From contig DATMFK010000001.1 in NCBI GenBank assembly GCA_035556195.1, forward strand, positions 1-64,000: DNA of 64,000 nt, in the 5' to 3' direction. How positions within the stretch are numbered: position 1 is the first letter of the stretch; each line of letters opens with the position of its first letter. Below are positions 25,893 to 34,413 of this stretch, piece by piece. The notes beneath the pieces were generated by a model. It was not told where the DNA came from. It ran no database searches and saw only the letters and a program-made list of their open reading frames with translations. Source of the stretch: G016756615 sp035556195 (GTDB taxonomy: Bacteria; Pseudomonadota; Alphaproteobacteria; Rhizobiales; Rhizobiaceae). The translations under genes were made by a program, and so were the position numbers.

Positions 25893-26996
25893 TTAGCTTC
25901 GCCTCCAAAGCGTCCACTCCTGGATGGTCGTCACAAGCGATTTCCCACTCGTCTGCATTCCGAGAAGGACGGCGACGACGATGAACAGGCCGACAAAGGC
26001 GCCTTGCCAGTTCGAATCTATGCCAGCCATCAGGAGGGCATTGCGGATGACCTCGAGGAAGGCCGAGCCAATCACCGCGCCGAAGGCGGTCCCATAGCCT
26101 CCCATCAGGTTGGCGCCACCGATCACCGTCCCTGCGATGACCCGCAATTCGTAACCTGTTCCCATGGCGTTGATGGCGGAGCCGCTGTAGCCGAGCAGCA
26201 GCAGCGAGGCGATGGACGCCGTAAATCCCGAGAATAGGTAGGCCTGGAACTTGATCCAGTCGACCGGCACGCCGGTGAGCCGCGCCGCGTTTTCGTTTGC
26301 GCCGATCGCGTAGAGATGTCGCGCCCACGCCGTGAAGATGAATACGAAGCCCAAGATGAGCGCCAGGACGACCATGACCCAGAAATGGGACGAGAGTTCC
26401 GGTATCCACTGCGGCGCCCAGCCGACCGGCTGGTGGAGCGGCCACTTCGCCTGACCGATTGCCTTGACGATCGGCGCATCGGGGCCGAACTGGTAGAGCA
26501 TCTGGTTGCCGGACAGCACCACCGCCAGCGAGCGCGCAATCGACAGCATGCCGAGAGTGACCACGAAAGAGGGCATCCCGATATAGGCGACGAGGAAGCC
26601 GTTGAATGCTCCGCACGCCAGACCAGCCAGCAGCCCGGCGCCGAAGGCGACATACCAGGAGTAATGCCAGGTCAGGAGAAGGCCGGTGACGATGGCGACC
26701 AACCCCATGATCGAGCCCACGGAAAGGTCGATGCCGCCGGTGATCAGCACCACCGTCATCCCGAGCCCCATGATCGCGATGGGAGCGAAGTTGCGCGTGA
26801 CGTTGGTGACGTTGCCGACGGTGCCGAAGGTCGGTTCCAGCCAGGTCATGAACGCCACAAGAACCAACAGGGCGATGGTCACCCAGAAGGCTTGGCTGGT
26901 TATCAGCCGTTGGAGCGCGCTCTGCTCGCGGATCGCGACGATGTCGGCGAGCGCCGCGTGGGTTTCTTCGATGGCGCTGGCGGGATTATGCTGCAC
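25893..26996 (-). CDS. Sugar ABC transporter permease (RbsC type)
   Basis: 367 residues from a GTG at 26994-26996, which overlaps the end of the ATPase gene by 11 bases and gives the sequence VQHNPASAIEETHAAL. About nine or ten membrane segments. Family signatures are TGGIDLSVGSIMGL, NGFLVAYIGMPSFVVTLGML and GYELRVIAGTVIGGANLMGGYGT. It forms the channel of a ribose-type importer with the ATPase upstream and the binding protein downstream. Confidence 0.92.
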   Translation of the reverse strand: MQHNPASAIEETHAALADIVAIREQSALQRLITSQAFWVTIALLVLVAFMTWLEPTFGTVGNVTNVTRNFAPIAIMGLGMTVVLITGGIDLSVGSIMGLVAIVTGLLLTWHYSWYVAFGAGLLAGLACGAFNGFLVAYIGMPSFVVTLGMLSIARSLAVVLSGNQMLYQFGPDAPIVKAIGQAKWPLHQPVGWAPQWIPELSSHFWVMVVLALILGFVFIFTAWARHLYAIGANENAARLTGVPVDWIKFQAYLFSGFTASIASLLLLGYSGSAINAMGTGYELRVIAGTVIGGANLMGGYGTAFGAVIGSAFLEVIRNALLMAGIDSNWQGAFVGLFIVVAVLLGMQTSGKSLVTTIQEWTLWRRS

Positions 26997-27726
26997 GGAT
27001 CGCCCCTGTGATGAGGCCGGTGATCTCCTCCGGCGAGGTCTTTTCGGTGTGCTTGTCGGCGACTTTGGAGCCCCGCCTGAGCACGATGACACGATCGCAG
27101 ACAGCAAAGACGTCAGGCATGCGGTGACTGATCAGCATGATCGAGACACCGCGCGACTTCAGCCGGCGGATGAGCTCCAGCACCTCTGCCACCTGGCGCA
27201 CCGAAATCGCTGCCGTTGGCTCGTCCATCAGGATCAGCTTCGCGTTGGAGAGCCTCGTCCGGGCAATCGCTACTGCCTGGCGCTGGCCTCCCGACATCTT
27301 TCTCACGAGGTCGCGCGGACGTGTCTCAGACTTGAGTTCCGCAAAGAGCTCGCCGGCGCGCCTGATCATCGCCTGCTTGTCCAGGATGCGTAGCGGCCAA
27401 AAGCCCTTCTTGACCTCGCGGCCGAGGAACACGTTCTGCGCGGCGGTCAGATTGTCGGCCAGCGCGAGGTCCTGGTAGACGACTTCGATGCCTTCCGCAC
27501 GAGCCTCGATCGGCCTGTAGAAATGACATACCTTGCCATCGACGCTGATTTCCCCTTCGCTCGGCGGGAAATTTCCCGCGATGAGCTTCACCATGGTCGA
27601 TTTGCCGGCGCCGTTGTCGCCCATCAGTCCGACCACTTCGCCGGGACCGACAGAAAAACTGACGTCGTTCAGCGCTCGGATCGCGCCGAAGCTCTTAGAA
27701 ATACTTCGCACATCAAGCAAAGCCAC
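26986..27726 (-). CDS. Sugar ABC transporter ATPase, single nucleotide-binding domain
   Basis: 246 residues. Walker A GDNGAGKST (about 36-44), Q-loop in VVYQDLALADN, signature MSGGQRQAVAIAR, Walker B LILMDEPTAAI, and H-loop LISHR. Ribose-type ATPases (RbsA) are usually about 500 residues with two domains; this one has a single domain and must dimerise, as in FrcA-like systems of rhizobia. It is the first transporter gene of the operon, 99 bases after the Gfo/Idh/MocA gene. Confidence 0.92.
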   Translation of the reverse strand: MALLDVRSISKSFGAIRALNDVSFSVGPGEVVGLMGDNGAGKSTMVKLIAGNFPPSEGEISVDGKVCHFYRPIEARAEGIEVVYQDLALADNLTAAQNVFLGREVKKGFWPLRILDKQAMIRRAGELFAELKSETRPRDLVRKMSGGQRQAVAIARTRLSNAKLILMDEPTAAISVRQVAEVLELIRRLKSRGVSIMLISHRMPDVFAVCDRVIVLRRGSKVADKHTEKTSPEEITGLITGAIRAA

Positions 27727-27825
27727 TCGATCGCTCCCGTCGTGCTCCCCCTCCCCTCAGTCTGGCGGCACGTAGGCACTGTCGAAATACTACCCTAGCT
27801 CCAAATTCGCAGCTTTCCAGCCCAC

Positions 27826-28824
27826 TTACTCATAAATGGCCGACTTTTGAGGCAGGCTGACCGCCGCGCAGCCTTCACCGGTCAGCGACCGAAGCCCGGC
27901 TTCGGCGACCGCAGCCGCTGCATAGCCGTCCCATGCCGTTGCGCCCGCCGCTCCGCCGCTGGATACCGCCTTGATCCAGGCCTGGGCTTGCAGGCGGTAT
28001 GCATCCGCGAAACGCGGCCGCCAGTCGGCGGGATAGTCGAGGCCTTGCATGCCATCCGCATTCGTCTCGGTTCTTCCCGGCATTCGCAGGGAAACGGTTC
28101 CCTTCTCGCAGACAAGCTCGCTGCGAACATCGTAGCCATAGGCGGCGTCGTTGAAGATCTCGACGTTCACCAATTGCCCCTTTGCGGTTTCGATCACCAC
28201 GAACACGGGCGAACCGGGAGCGTTCGCCGCCGCCTTCGGACGGAACACCTGAACAGCCGTCAGCTCGGTCTCCAGGATCCAGCGAGCAAGGTCGAACTCA
28301 TGGACCGCCGAGTTGGTGATCGCCATCCCCGAGTCGAACCAGGCAGGTGCCGAGACGTTGCGATGGATGCAGTGGAGCATCAGCGCATTGCCAAGTCGCC
28401 CGGAGAGGAGTTTCGCTTTCATTTCGGCGCAGGCCGGGTCGAAGCGGCGCATATAGCCGACCTGCACCAGTCGGGAACCGAACTTCGTCTCGGCTGCAAC
28501 GACCTGAGCGCACTCCGCTGAAGACTGCGCCAGCGGCTTTTCGCAAAGTACTGGCTTGCCTGCCGCGATGCAGGCAAGCGTCAAATCCTTGTGAGTGCTG
28601 TCGGGCGAGGCCACGAGAACCGCATCGACACCGGGATGCGCAATCAACTCGAGCGGACTACCAGTCACGCCCCCTCTGCCGATCTCGTCCGCGATGGCTC
28701 CGGCGCGGACAGGATCGGCATCGTAGAGGGCCGCGATCTCGGCGCCAGGCACCTGCGAGGCAAGTATGCGCGCGTGGTCCGCGCCCATGACTCCGACACC
28801 GATTATCCCGACCCGCACGCTCAC
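27826..28824 (-). CDS. Gfo/Idh/MocA family oxidoreductase, inositol dehydrogenase-like
   Basis: 332 residues. N-terminal NAD(P)-binding Rossmann fold with GIIGVGVMGADHARIL (6-21), the family motif CEKPLAQS and, in the C-terminal half, VHEFDLARW, which carries the active-site Asp and His region of inositol 2-dehydrogenase-like members. It is predicted to oxidise a cyclitol or sugar hydroxyl with NAD. It is encoded between an SDR and a ribose-type importer in one direction, so it probably acts on the imported compound. The substrate is not determinable from sequence. Confidence 0.88.
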   Translation of the reverse strand: MSVRVGIIGVGVMGADHARILASQVPGAEIAALYDADPVRAGAIADEIGRGGVTGSPLELIAHPGVDAVLVASPDSTHKDLTLACIAAGKPVLCEKPLAQSSAECAQVVAAETKFGSRLVQVGYMRRFDPACAEMKAKLLSGRLGNALMLHCIHRNVSAPAWFDSGMAITNSAVHEFDLARWILETELTAVQVFRPKAAANAPGSPVFVVIETAKGQLVNVEIFNDAAYGYDVRSELVCEKGTVSLRMPGRTETNADGMQGLDYPADWRPRFADAYRLQAQAWIKAVSSGGAAGATAWDGYAAAAVAEAGLRSLTGEGCAAVSLPQKSAIYE

Positions 28825-28976
28825 ACGACGACCCCGGCACTTTCGACAGGTCCATCATTCGCTTGCGGCGAGCGGGATGTCCAGCCCTGCACCGATCGGG
28901 CTGCCGCCAGCAGCTGTAGGAGCACCTATCTGCGATCGCTCGGCCGCGCTCGGGAAACCAAGCCGTCGGCTCATAC

Positions 28977-29768
28977 TCAAGTCGGACGCTGCGCCGTTGC
29001 CAGTTTTTCGATGGCGCGAGCGCGCTCGCGCCCGTGACGGTCGTCGGTCGGCAGCAGCACCACATCGGTTACACAGGCACGCGGTGGAAGGCTTGCGCAG
29101 AAGAGGGCAGTCTCGGCGACGTCCTCCGGCTGGAGCATCAGCTGCCGCTCCGCCGCGCTTGGCGGCGAAGGCCGCGTGTCGAGGATCGGGGTGTCGACCT
29201 CGCCGGGCGAGATGCAGATACTGCGAATCCCGTGGATTCCTTCCTCGGCATTGAGGCTGGCGCTCATCGCAACGACGGCATGCTTGGCGGCCGAGTAGCT
29301 CGGTCCGCTCACGGTCTGCAGCGACACGCCGGCTTGCGAAGCGATGTGGACGACGCACCCGCCGCAGCGCGCGCGCATCGCCGGCAGCACGGCGAGCGTA
29401 CAGTAAAACATCGCTTTGAGATCGAGATCGATCACCTCGGAGGCGCTCGCCGGAGCAAGATTTCGCCAGTGCCGGCGGGTGACATTCCCGCCCGCGCTGT
29501 TGACGAGTACGAGCGGGTCGCCGAGTACGTCAACGATCGTGCGATGAGCAGCGGTTACCGCGTGCGGGTTCGATACGTCAGCCGGGATGACAAGAGGTGG
29601 TGGGCCATCCTGTCGGAGGATCATGGCGGCCGTCTCCTCGAGCAGCGCGAGCCGCCGCCCCGTGAGCGCGACGCGGGCTCCAGCCCTCGCGAAGACGATT
29701 GCACAGGCCCGCCCTATCCCGCTGCCGGCGCCGGTAACCCAAGTGACACTTCCCCTGGCGAGTCCCAT
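28977..29768 (-). CDS. SDR family NAD(P)-dependent oxidoreductase
   Basis: 263 residues. The cofactor motif is TGAGSGIGRA, NSAGG stands for the NNAG motif, the catalytic Ser lies in HIASQAG, and YSAAK holds the Tyr and Lys. The residue after beta-strand 2 is TGRR, which favours NADP. The C-terminal part ends VLLPTDDRHG, unlike the glycine-rich ending of many sugar dehydrogenases. It is the first gene of the leftward sugar operon, 152 bases before the Gfo/Idh/MocA gene. Oxidation of an alcohol group of the imported substrate is a reasonable guess. Confidence 0.87.
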   Translation of the reverse strand: MGLARGSVTWVTGAGSGIGRACAIVFARAGARVALTGRRLALLEETAAMILRQDGPPPLVIPADVSNPHAVTAAHRTIVDVLGDPLVLVNSAGGNVTRRHWRNLAPASASEVIDLDLKAMFYCTLAVLPAMRARCGGCVVHIASQAGVSLQTVSGPSYSAAKHAVVAMSASLNAEEGIHGIRSICISPGEVDTPILDTRPSPPSAAERQLMLQPEDVAETALFCASLPPRACVTDVVLLPTDDRHGRERARAIEKLATAQRPT

Positions 29769-30155
29769 GACATGCCATCCCGTACGTTCGTGACCCCCGA
29801 TCCTTACCCCGTCGGCAGGAATATCCCACGACCGTCTCGATCACCCAATCTCCTTCACAGCGACTTGGGCGACATGCATTGAGTCACGCAACGCATCGTC
29901 AGCCGGACCAGTGGCGATAAGCAAGAAAGGTTCCCGGCTCGGGCCCCAGCAATTGGAGTTAGGCGGAAGCTACGTCTATTGTTCTAGTCGAGAGGACCTC
30001 CGCCTGGCGCTATCATTGTAGGTCTCGGGCAGGCTTTCAAGACCGCACGAGAGACGAAGAACGCGACTGGCTGCATTCCCCAACCGGCCCAGTCGCATAC
30101 AAAGAGCCGGTCGTCGTCCGACCGGCTCTTTGTTCGTCTCATCCGGCTGGACGGC
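29769..30155. other. 387-bp intergenic region
   Basis: It lies between the start of the SDR operon and the end of the L,D-transpeptidase gene, both on the minus strand. It holds the operon promoter, not identifiable by eye, and the hairpin at 30099-30133. No gene was seen. Confidence 0.5.
30099..30133 (-). terminator. Hairpin terminator of the L,D-transpeptidase gene
   Basis: A perfect 15-bp inverted repeat (30099-30113 with 30119-30133, 5-base loop) whose arm is ACAAAGAGCCGGTCG. It begins 22 bases after the stop of the minus-strand gene. The stem ends in CTTTGT on both strands, giving a short T-rich end. Confidence 0.75.
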
Positions 30156-32033
30156 TTACCCCCCCGTCAGCCTGACGGCAGAGGTCTTTTCGATCGCGGT
30201 CTTCAGATAGGTGTCCCGATCATAGATATCGTGGAAGTAATGCACCTTCCCCGCATCGTCCGGCCAGGCCGTGAAGTAGGCGACGTAGACCGGAACCTTA
30301 CGCGTCACCTTCTCCGACGAATGGCCGTTCCTAAGCTTGTCCGCTATGTGCTCGACCGATGTTCCGAGCACAGCGGCGGCCATGCCCCGGGGATCCTGAA
30401 GCCGTATGCACCCATGGCTGAAAGCGCGGACGTCCTGCTGGAAAAGCTTCTTCGCCGGCGTGTCGTGCATATAGATCGCATGCTTGTTCGGGAAGAGGAT
30501 CTTCAACTCACCCAGCGCGTTCGCCTCGCTGGGCACTTGGCGAACATTGAAAGGGATTTTCGCACCATAGGCGCCCCAGTTGATCGCCGAAGATGGTATG
30601 CGACGCCCTTTCGCGTCGGTCACCTCGTACCCTGAACGGTCCAGATAGCCGGGATCCCTCCTCAGGCGCGGAAGCATCTCGTTGACGATGATCGATTGCG
30701 GCACGCCCCAATAGGGGTTGTAGTCCACCTGCTCGATTTCGTCATAGAAGAAGCTCGTCTGGTTCGTCGGCATGCCGATGACCGTTCGCGTCGTGAGCCG
30801 GGTCTGCGCGCCCTCGATGTAGCTCGCCGTGAATGCCGGCTGGTTGATGAAAACGCGGGGACTTCCGAGATCCGAAGGCAGCCAGCGCATTTGCTCGAGC
30901 GCGACAAGAACCTTGTTCAACCGCATTTCCCTGGGCATTCCGGCAAGCGCTGTCACGGTGCGCGGGCCGATGATCCCGTCGGGCTTCAGACCGAATTTCT
31001 CCTGCGCCGCACGAATGACGGGCACGAGTTCCTCGCCATAGACTTCGCTGGCGGTGTGCCGGGAAAGTACGTCCTCGAATTCGTTCCCCTGGCCGAGGTC
31101 CCGGGCGACAACAGACAAGATCTTCGGCAGTTCGGGGCTCGTCCCTCCCGGTTTGAGCAGGAGCGTGGTGTCGACCTTCACATCATCGTCGGGTTCTGCC
31201 CGCAGCATTTCCAGTTCGACACGCAGCGCCTTGTATTCGGCGTTCTGCGGATGCCGCGATTCGAGATACGCCCGGGCATCGGCCGTGCGGGAGAGGGTTT
31301 TCAGCACGCGGACAAGGTCTGGACGCTTCTCGGGAAAGTCGTAGTAGCCCGACAGCCGGTTCGGATCGACACGTGCGCCCTCGGCGTCGCGAACGTAACG
31401 AAGCACGCGAGCCGACAATGTGATCTCGAAACGCAGGAGCTCGCTCAAGCGAGCACCTATATTTTCGAGCGAGAGATTTCGTCGGGGAACGGAAACAGCG
31501 TATTCTGCTGCTATCAAACCATAGGCATCCGCCTCGTCAAGCGTGCGCACGGTTTCCAGGGCCCTGCCGTTGGCATCGAGACCGGAAACCCAAATGAATT
31601 CCGGGTTGGCCGAATAATAGTCGACGAGCGCCTCGGCTATCTCCTTTTCAGCGCGAAGGTCGAACCCTCCAGTCCCTCGCTGGACCGCTTCACGGAAATC
31701 CGCCCCGGCGAGCCTCGGCTCCGGCCCGGCGCGTTGTGAATTCCCGACCAGGCCGGCCTGGAGCCTGGAGAGGTCCGGCTTTACGAGCGGAGCGGCCTCA
31801 TAGTCATGATAGGAAGGACTTGCGATCTTGGGTGCGGAAAAGGCCCTGGTTCGCGTGTCGTTCCGATTGGGTCTCGCCGGCGTCCGAAATTCGTTCGGAT
31901 GTGCAGACCGTCTTGCCCACCCTCCGAACAGCATCTGGAAGAAGTTCTCGGCGTGGGCCGGTGGCGGAGCCACGAACAGCAAGGCCGAGACCACCGCAAG
32001 CGGACGCAAAGCTGTCTTGGCGCGGAATTCCAT
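30156..32033 (-). CDS. L,D-transpeptidase, YcbB/LdtD-like
   Basis: 625 residues. A signal peptide ends at PPPAHAEN. A long domain (about 120-330) is followed by a peptidoglycan-binding region (FGLKPDGIIGPRTVTALAG) and the YkuD catalytic domain, with ILFPNKHAIYMHDTP and the catalytic Cys542 in SHGCIRLQDP. Such periplasmic enzymes make 3-3 cross-links in peptidoglycan, which are abundant in rhizobial cell walls. The length is typical for the YcbB type. It is monocistronic, with its own hairpin terminator and a small stress-type gene upstream on the same strand. Confidence 0.92.
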   Translation of the reverse strand: MEFRAKTALRPLAVVSALLFVAPPPAHAENFFQMLFGGWARRSAHPNEFRTPARPNRNDTRTRAFSAPKIASPSYHDYEAAPLVKPDLSRLQAGLVGNSQRAGPEPRLAGADFREAVQRGTGGFDLRAEKEIAEALVDYYSANPEFIWVSGLDANGRALETVRTLDEADAYGLIAAEYAVSVPRRNLSLENIGARLSELLRFEITLSARVLRYVRDAEGARVDPNRLSGYYDFPEKRPDLVRVLKTLSRTADARAYLESRHPQNAEYKALRVELEMLRAEPDDDVKVDTTLLLKPGGTSPELPKILSVVARDLGQGNEFEDVLSRHTASEVYGEELVPVIRAAQEKFGLKPDGIIGPRTVTALAGMPREMRLNKVLVALEQMRWLPSDLGSPRVFINQPAFTASYIEGAQTRLTTRTVIGMPTNQTSFFYDEIEQVDYNPYWGVPQSIIVNEMLPRLRRDPGYLDRSGYEVTDAKGRRIPSSAINWGAYGAKIPFNVRQVPSEANALGELKILFPNKHAIYMHDTPAKKLFQQDVRAFSHGCIRLQDPRGMAAAVLGTSVEHIADKLRNGHSSEKVTRKVPVYVAYFTAWPDDAGKVHYFHDIYDRDTYLKTAIEKTSAVRLTGG

Positions 32034-32075
32034 CGGTCACCCATGCGACATGCCCCCGCATTTCGCCCGAACGAT

Positions 32076-32116
32076 AAAAAGCCCCTGCCTCCCCTTCGTC
32101 AACCGGAGGCAGGGGC
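32076..32116 (-). terminator. Rho-independent terminator of the small Gln-rich protein gene
   Basis: The minus strand reads GCCCCTGCCTCC, a 12-base loop, GGAGGCAGGGGC, then TTTTTATCG. Plus-strand arms are 32081-32092 and 32105-32116, with AAAAA at 32076-32080. It is a perfect 12-bp stem followed by five T, 14 bases after the stop codon. Confidence 0.88.
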
Positions 32117-32130
32117 GTTACGTCAGATGT

Positions 32131-32409
32131 CTACCGTTTAGTGCCGTCGCCGTCGGGATCGTAGTCGCGATCCCGCTCCGATGCCGGCTGGCGCCCTTCC
32201 CGTCGCATGTCTTCATCCGACCAGCCCCCTTGCTGACGGCCGGCCCTGTTCTCAGCCTGCTGCTGATTCTGCTGGCCGAAACCGCCCTGCTGCTCGCCGC
32301 CTTCGCGGTCCTTGCCGGCTTGGCGACGATGTTTCTCTTCAGCTTGCTGCTGATCGAAACGCTTGGCCTGGTCCATGCTGCTTTGTTTTTGATGCTTGTC
32401 CTTGTCCAT
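32131..32409 (-). CDS. Small hydrophilic Gln/Asp/Lys-rich protein
   Basis: 92 residues from the ATG at 32409, chosen for the ribosome site AAGGAGAAG just upstream. The protein starts MDKDKHQKQSSMDQAKRFDQQQ. It is almost free of hydrophobic residues, has QQ/GG runs in the middle and an acidic-basic tail, and is probably disordered. The composition resembles small stress-induced proteins of rhizobia, but I know no function. It has its own terminator and an upstream match to the EcfG promoter, so it is likely a real, stress-regulated gene. Confidence 0.75.
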   Translation of the reverse strand: MDKDKHQKQSSMDQAKRFDQQQAEEKHRRQAGKDREGGEQQGGFGQQNQQQAENRAGRQQGGWSDEDMRREGRQPASERDRDYDPDGDGTKR

Positions 32410-32440
32410 CGCGCTTCTCCTTGCGGGTGGTGCACGGGTC

Positions 32441-32465
32441 AACGCCCGTCGAACGCATTTGTTTC
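32441..32465 (-). promoter_or_regulatory. EcfG/RpoE2-like promoter of the small Gln-rich protein
   Basis: The minus strand reads GAAAC, 16 bases, CGTT (plus-strand GTTTC at 32461-32465 and AACG at 32441-32444). The alphaproteobacterial general-stress consensus is GGAAC-N16-17-CGTT, so there is one mismatch. It ends about 30 bases before the start codon, leaving room for the ribosome site. Confidence 0.5.
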
Positions 32466-32499
32466 AAGTCGGACGTAGAGGACGCGCCATGGAAGGCAA

Positions 32500-33411
32500 T
32501 CAGTTCACCCGCGCCAGCCGCGGCCGCGCCGTCACGAAGCCGACTGCCTCGGAAACCACCTCGGGATCGAAGAGGATCCGGCGATGGCCGAGCCCACGCG
32601 CCCAGAAGAGTTTGACATGGTCCCCGGCCCTCGCGAACGCTTTCGCATCGTCCGCCGATACTTCGCGGTCGTCGGGCGCATGGATCACCAATGCTGGAAT
32701 AGGAACTGACGCAAGCTGGACGGAGCCCACGAACTCTTCAAGAGCGCGGCCTGTCACACGTTCGACCTGCGCCGCGACGGCAAGCTGCGAGCGCGGACCG
32801 AGATTGAGGAAACGGCCAAAATCCTCAAAGATGGCGGGCATCGAGCTTGGGGCCGAGATCAGGACCAGCCGGGCGGTGGCGAGCGGCGCGATGGCCGGGA
32901 CCGCCCCAACGGCCGCGTTCACCGCGACGGCTCCGCCGAAAGAATGCCCGACCACGGCCGCGAAGGGTCCGAACCATTCGCCGGCGACGCGGGCGGCATC
33001 GACGGCCAGCGCCATGTTCAGCCGCCGACCCGAGGAATGGCCGTGACCCGGCAAGTCGAGCGACACGACCCTGTATCCGGCGTCGCGAAAACCTTCGATC
33101 ACGGATTTCATGTATTCGGTGCGCGAACGCCAGCCATGCAGCACGAGGATGGTGCCGACCGGTCGCGCCCCGACCTGCGGCTTGAACTCGAAAACCGTGA
33201 CCCTGCCCTTCCGCGTCGTCAGGCAGTGGCGTCGAGCGTCCGCCATGAAACGTGCAGCCTGGTCCACGGCACGCCGCTCACCGGCGGACAGGGAACGCGG
33301 ATTGGGCGTACGGCAGAAGAGCTCGAAGGCGGCGCGTCCGCACAGGCCTGGCGCGACGTGCTCTGCGATCCCAAATGCGCTACGGATGACCTTGAACACG
33401 AATGATGCCAT
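32500..33411 (-). CDS. Alpha/beta hydrolase
   Basis: 303 residues. The oxyanion region is LVLHGWRSR, the nucleophile elbow VVGHSFGG holds Ser157, the acid is in IHAPDDREV and the His in GLGHRRIL, completing a catalytic triad. No signal peptide is convincing, although the first 20 residues are mildly hydrophobic. It is a serine hydrolase of esterase or lipase type with unknown substrate. It is divergent from a MarR regulator with a 47-base gap that carries two operator-like palindromes, so it is very probably the MarR target. Confidence 0.9.
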   Translation of the reverse strand: MASFVFKVIRSAFGIAEHVAPGLCGRAAFELFCRTPNPRSLSAGERRAVDQAARFMADARRHCLTTRKGRVTVFEFKPQVGARPVGTILVLHGWRSRTEYMKSVIEGFRDAGYRVVSLDLPGHGHSSGRRLNMALAVDAARVAGEWFGPFAAVVGHSFGGAVAVNAAVGAVPAIAPLATARLVLISAPSSMPAIFEDFGRFLNLGPRSQLAVAAQVERVTGRALEEFVGSVQLASVPIPALVIHAPDDREVSADDAKAFARAGDHVKLFWARGLGHRRILFDPEVVSEAVGFVTARPRLARVN

Positions 33412-33430
33412 AGTTCCAACTCATCAAATG

Positions 33431-33464
33431 GTTCAAACATGAACATATTAGTTCAATCATGAAC
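33431..33464. promoter_or_regulatory. Twin MarR operators GTTCA-N4-TGAAC
   Basis: Two perfect inverted repeats, GTTCAAACATGAAC (33431-33444) and GTTCAATCATGAAC (33451-33464), lie exactly 20 bases apart, which is two helical turns. The second covers the ATG of the MarR gene. A further half-site GTTC is at 33413, inside the hydrolase leader. The layout fits autorepression and repression of the divergent hydrolase. Confidence 0.75.
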
Positions 33465-33911
33465 AATAAGCAAGACCTCCCCTGGGACAATCCGCGGTTT
33501 CGCAACTGGATCGCGCTCGTACGAGCCGAAAAAGCGGTGGTGCGATCGCTGACGAAGGCGCTCGCCCCACTCGATCTGAAGATCGCGCAACTCGATGTGT
33601 TGATGAACCTATACCGACATCCCGGCATGTCGCAGCACGACCTCGCTCGACGCCTGCTGGTCGGCCGCTCGAACATCACCATGCTTCTTCCCCAGCTCGA
33701 GGCGCAGGGCCTTCTTCGCCGGGAAAGCGACGCCAAGGACAAGCGGGTCATGCGTCTCTACCTTACCGAATCGGGAGAGGCGCAGCTGATGAAGGCGCTG
33801 AAGATCTACTCGAACCTCATCGATCGCGTGATGGCCCAATCGTCGCCAAGCGACTGCGATCGCATGGGCGAGCAGATGCGCCGGATCGAGGAGATGCTGC
33901 GAGGCGACTGA
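33459..33911 (+). CDS. MarR family transcriptional regulator
   Basis: 150 residues. The winged helix spans about 45-110, with LDVLMNLYRHPGMSQHDLARRLLVGRSNITMLLPQLEAQGLLRRESDAKDKRV... as the typical MarR helix-turn-helix and wing (only key parts cited). The N- and C-terminal helices form the dimer interface. The start codon lies inside an operator palindrome and no strong ribosome site is seen, suggesting tight control of its own level. The stop is one base from the convergent secreted-protein gene. It most likely senses a small lipophilic or phenolic compound and controls the divergent hydrolase. Confidence 0.92.
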   Translation: MNNKQDLPWDNPRFRNWIALVRAEKAVVRSLTKALAPLDLKIAQLDVLMNLYRHPGMSQHDLARRLLVGRSNITMLLPQLEAQGLLRRESDAKDKRVMRLYLTESGEAQLMKALKIYSNLIDRVMAQSSPSDCDRMGEQMRRIEEMLRGD

Positions 33912-33912
33912 C

Positions 33913-34302
33913 TTACTTGGCTCCGAGCATTTCCTTGAGATCCGTGAGCTTGTTCATGCATCCTTGCTCGTCACCCCCTTGAGCCATCTTCTTGGCGTCC
34001 GCCATGACCTTGCTGGGGTGTTCGGCACTCTGGTCTGAACGCTTGCCGGTCACCTGTTCCTGATGAGGCGTAGTCGGCTTGACCTCGCCCGTCGACCCGG
34101 TGGTTTCCTTGTCGACCTGCTTTCCGGCCAAGGTCTCTTCCTGGTGCTTGGTGACCGGCATGCCTGACTGGTTGGTTGTCGCGCCGGTTTCGGCGGAAAC
34201 GACACTCGGCTCGAGGGCCGTCAGTTCCTGCATGCAATCTGCCAGTGCGGGAGACGCCAGTATCAACACAAAGCCCGAAATCGTCACGGTTCGCATCAAC
34301 AT
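33913..34302 (-). CDS. Small secreted protein with two cysteines, unknown function
   Basis: 129 residues from ATG 34302, chosen because GGAGG lies six bases upstream. In-frame ATGs four codons earlier and two codons later are possible. The signal peptide ends at SPALADC. The mature protein has one Cys near the start and one near the end (EQGCMNKLTDLKEML), probably bonded. The middle is hydrophilic with two related segments, HQEETLAGK and HQEQVTGK. No family was recognised. A perfect EcfG-type promoter precedes it, which predicts induction in stress or stationary phase. It is convergent with the MarR gene, one base apart. Confidence 0.75.
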   Translation of the reverse strand: MLMRTVTISGFVLILASPALADCMQELTALEPSVVSAETGATTNQSGMPVTKHQEETLAGKQVDKETTGSTGEVKPTTPHQEQVTGKRSDQSAEHPSKVMADAKKMAQGGDEQGCMNKLTDLKEMLGAK

Positions 34303-34334
34303 TTGATCCTCCATTGGAGCGGACGATCGGAAGC

Positions 34335-34360
34335 AACGGGGAGGACCGTCGATGGGTTCC
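34335..34360 (-). promoter_or_regulatory. EcfG/RpoE2-type promoter, perfect consensus
   Basis: The minus strand reads GGAAC (34360-34356), 17 bases, CGTT (34338-34335). This matches the general-stress sigma factor consensus GGAAC-N16-17-CGTT without mismatch. It ends 32 bases before the chosen ATG of the small secreted protein, with the GGAGG ribosome site between. Confidence 0.65.
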
Positions 34361-34413
34361 CGTCTCCCGGGACGGCGACGCGCATCGGCCCAATTGCATC
34401 GCTCTAGTTCAGG

